A stretch of 64,000 nt of DNA from the NCBI GenBank assembly GCA_963833835.1, contig CAWHZI010000017.1, positions 186,001 to 250,000 of the forward strand, read 5' to 3'. Each line of letters starts with the position of its first letter. Within the stretch, counting starts at the first letter, position 1. Under the pieces are notes generated by a model. It made no database searches, had not been told where the DNA came from, and saw nothing but the letters and a program-made list of their open reading frames with translations. The position numbers and the translations under genes are program-made. This document shows positions 63,601-64,000 of the stretch, one piece after another. This stretch comes from Bog-532 sp963833835. GTDB taxonomy: Bacteria; Actinomycetota; Actinomycetes; Streptosporangiales; Streptosporangiaceae.

Positions 63601-64000
63601 TGGCCTACGAGATGGCCCGGCAGCTGGAGCGGCAGGGGGAGCGGGTGGAATTCCTCGGCCTGGTCAACCCGTCGGCGCCGTTCCAGGACGGTCCGGTCAC
63701 GGCCATCGCGGGCAAGCTGTACGGGGCTCTGGGCGTGCCGACGAGCGTTCAGGTGACCAGCTACCTGCGCCTGCGGCAGGCGCTGCGGCACATCTACCGG
63801 CGGCTGAACCCCGAGGGGCCGCGGGTGCTGGACTTCGGGAAGCTGCTGGTGATCGAGCCCCGTCTGAGCGCAATGTTCCCGCCCCGGGAAGCGCTGTACC
63901 GGGACTACGTCGGGGTGTTCGACTGGCTGGCGGCGCACTACCGGACCGGCCGCTACCAAGGAGAGGTCAGCTACTACTGGGCCCGGGAAGAGCCGGCCAT
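60687..64000 (+). CDS. monomodular NRPS, partial C-A-T-TE (runs off the window)
   Basis: An open frame of 1104 codons from ATG 60687 to the window end. The first 18 residues ('MPTSKEAARQDTPRSYGQ') match the start of the first synthetase, then the sequence jumps to the point equivalent to its residue 202 ('AEQLRFW'), so the first half of the C domain including HHxxxDG is deleted. Adenylation domain about 265-785: A3 'YIIYTSGSTGQPKG' (from 430), A4 'QYSFDASLEQ', A5 'NAYGPTETTI', A10 Lys776 in 'TGKPDRR'. Carrier Ser833 in 'FFDLGGHSLL'. Thioesterase with Cys967 in 'LGGFCNGGLLAYEM'. Hand-derived pocket code D-A-E-A-I-G-A-I-T-K, near that of the first enzyme. A Gln/Glu/Ala-rich insert lies at about 395-425. 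The end of the TE is missing. Confidence 0.92.
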   Translation, partial: MPTSKEAARQDTPRSYGQAEQLRFWRGYLDGAPTVLNVPADHRRPEQPGPGDGVQPFALSAGLTAGLQELSRLEQVTLGTTLTAALAILLYRYTGQDDLLIAVGQFPSTVVHRADLAGEPTTRELLRRTQASRQETLPHRDVPFDAVVQELRPERIPGCPPLVQVALTIAPAGTPAPPPAPVLSPAPTFDLSIEVEERADGLSGRFVYDRGLFEPGTVRQLAQHWQLLLEGMVAQPERPVGQLELLAEPERQQLLEQWSAGGAVPDGPAVEELIEAQARTRPDAVAVVCEGVLLTYRELLGQASQLAQYLRGRGVGPGVAVGVCLDRSAEQVVALLAILRAGGVYVPLDPATPAERIRYVVQDTGMPLLLTQAWHLERVGGTGTQVVCLDADEAAMVQAGDQQAAQQEAGPQEAGQQQPEQVSRDGQPAYIIYTSGSTGQPKGVVVDQAALSAHCRAMIEVYGLDPQDRVLQFSQYSFDASLEQILPALAAGARLVMRGDELWSPRQLLREIQRQQLTVLNLPSAYWQQAVREWGQKADALTGTRLRLVIVGGERLGRPGVQQWPRLGLPQARLLNAYGPTETTITATLAEIRPDDEWITIGRPLPGRTIYILDHHGQPVPAGVVGELFVGGELLARGYLNRPELTAQRFEPDSFAGNPDARRYRTGDRARYRADGRIEYMGREDQQVKIRGYRIELGEVEAALAQHPGIAEAVVVTRAVSSGPELAAFVVARPGTRLDPAGLAQVRGFLRDRLPAYMVPPVIEPLADLPRLATGKPDRRRLQETPRDAARPAEGYVAPRLPIQEQLVRIWQELLDVRPIGITDNFFDLGGHSLLAAQLVDRIDQEYGQKLGLSTLLGRPTIEQLAEELKDLGGPEPDRAGRVKLRPVQEDGTRPPLFFLHGDWTGGAFYCFALARGCGADQPFYVLEPYVFSDAEPVPTMEAVAAAHLQAIQAVQPEGPYRLGGFCNGGLLAYEMARQLERQGERVEFLGLVNPSAPFQDGPVTAIAGKLYGALGVPTSVQVTSYLRLRQALRHIYRRLNPEGPRVLDFGKLLVIEPRLSAMFPPREALYRDYVGVFDWLAAHYRTGRYQGEVSYYWAREEPA

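Overview
The window is high-GC DNA with dense genes, many GTG/TTG starts, short gene overlaps and several F420-type (LLM) oxidoreductases. Together with cobF/cobK cobalamin genes, a class F sortase, ArsR/TetR/MarR regulators and monomodular NRPS genes, this points to a soil-type actinobacterium of the Streptosporangiales/Pseudonocardiales/Streptomycetales kind. The genus cannot be fixed from sequence alone. No rRNA, tRNA, CRISPR array, transposase or integrase was found.

Layout. 1-1.1 kb: partial ArsR regulator and a zinc-ribbon protein. 1.2-6.6 kb: a TPR-CHAT protein divergent from a cytoplasmic S8 peptidase, an ECF-type sigma factor and a small partner protein, which reads like a proteolytic signalling or conflict locus. 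6.6-12.6 kb: LLM oxidoreductase, NarL-type two-component pair, DMT and MFS transporters, then fused remnants of a 2'-5' RNA ligase and a GNAT gene. 12.7-17.1 kb: uvrA behind a perfect hairpin, then a class F sortase divergent from a likely surface substrate. 17.1-24.2 kb: DUF1989, P1 peptidase, SDR/TetR pair with three operators, gamma-glutamyltransferase, F420 oxidoreductase, CsbD. 24.2-29.8 kb: M18 peptidase, membrane protein, DUF2252 and UPF0104 genes, nearly all frameshifted. 29.8-37 kb: lipoprotein, M20 amidohydrolase, large flippase-like membrane protein, YqhA-like protein, epimerase, unknown TIM-barrel-like protein. 37-48 kb: MarR, LLM-hemerythrin fusion, FMN reductase, SDR, DUF2867, hydrolase, small regulators, GNATs, nucleotidyltransferase, a TetR/epimerase pair with a double operator. 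48.1-53.2 kb: a translationally coupled acyl-CoA operon. 53.3-54.8 kb: divergent cobK and cobF. 55-64 kb: a biosynthetic locus with two related C-A-T-TE synthetases flanking a VioD/salicylyl-CoA-hydroxylase-like flavoprotein; the window ends inside the second synthetase.

The two most unusual systems are the CHAT/S8/sigma locus and the NRPS locus. In the latter, condensation domains are degenerate or half deleted and the thioesterases carry Cys in place of the usual Ser nucleophile. A second theme is decay: about ten single-base frameshifts, mostly in short homopolymers, plus two deletion remnants. These may be real pseudogenes or draft-assembly errors, and the sequence alone does not settle which.
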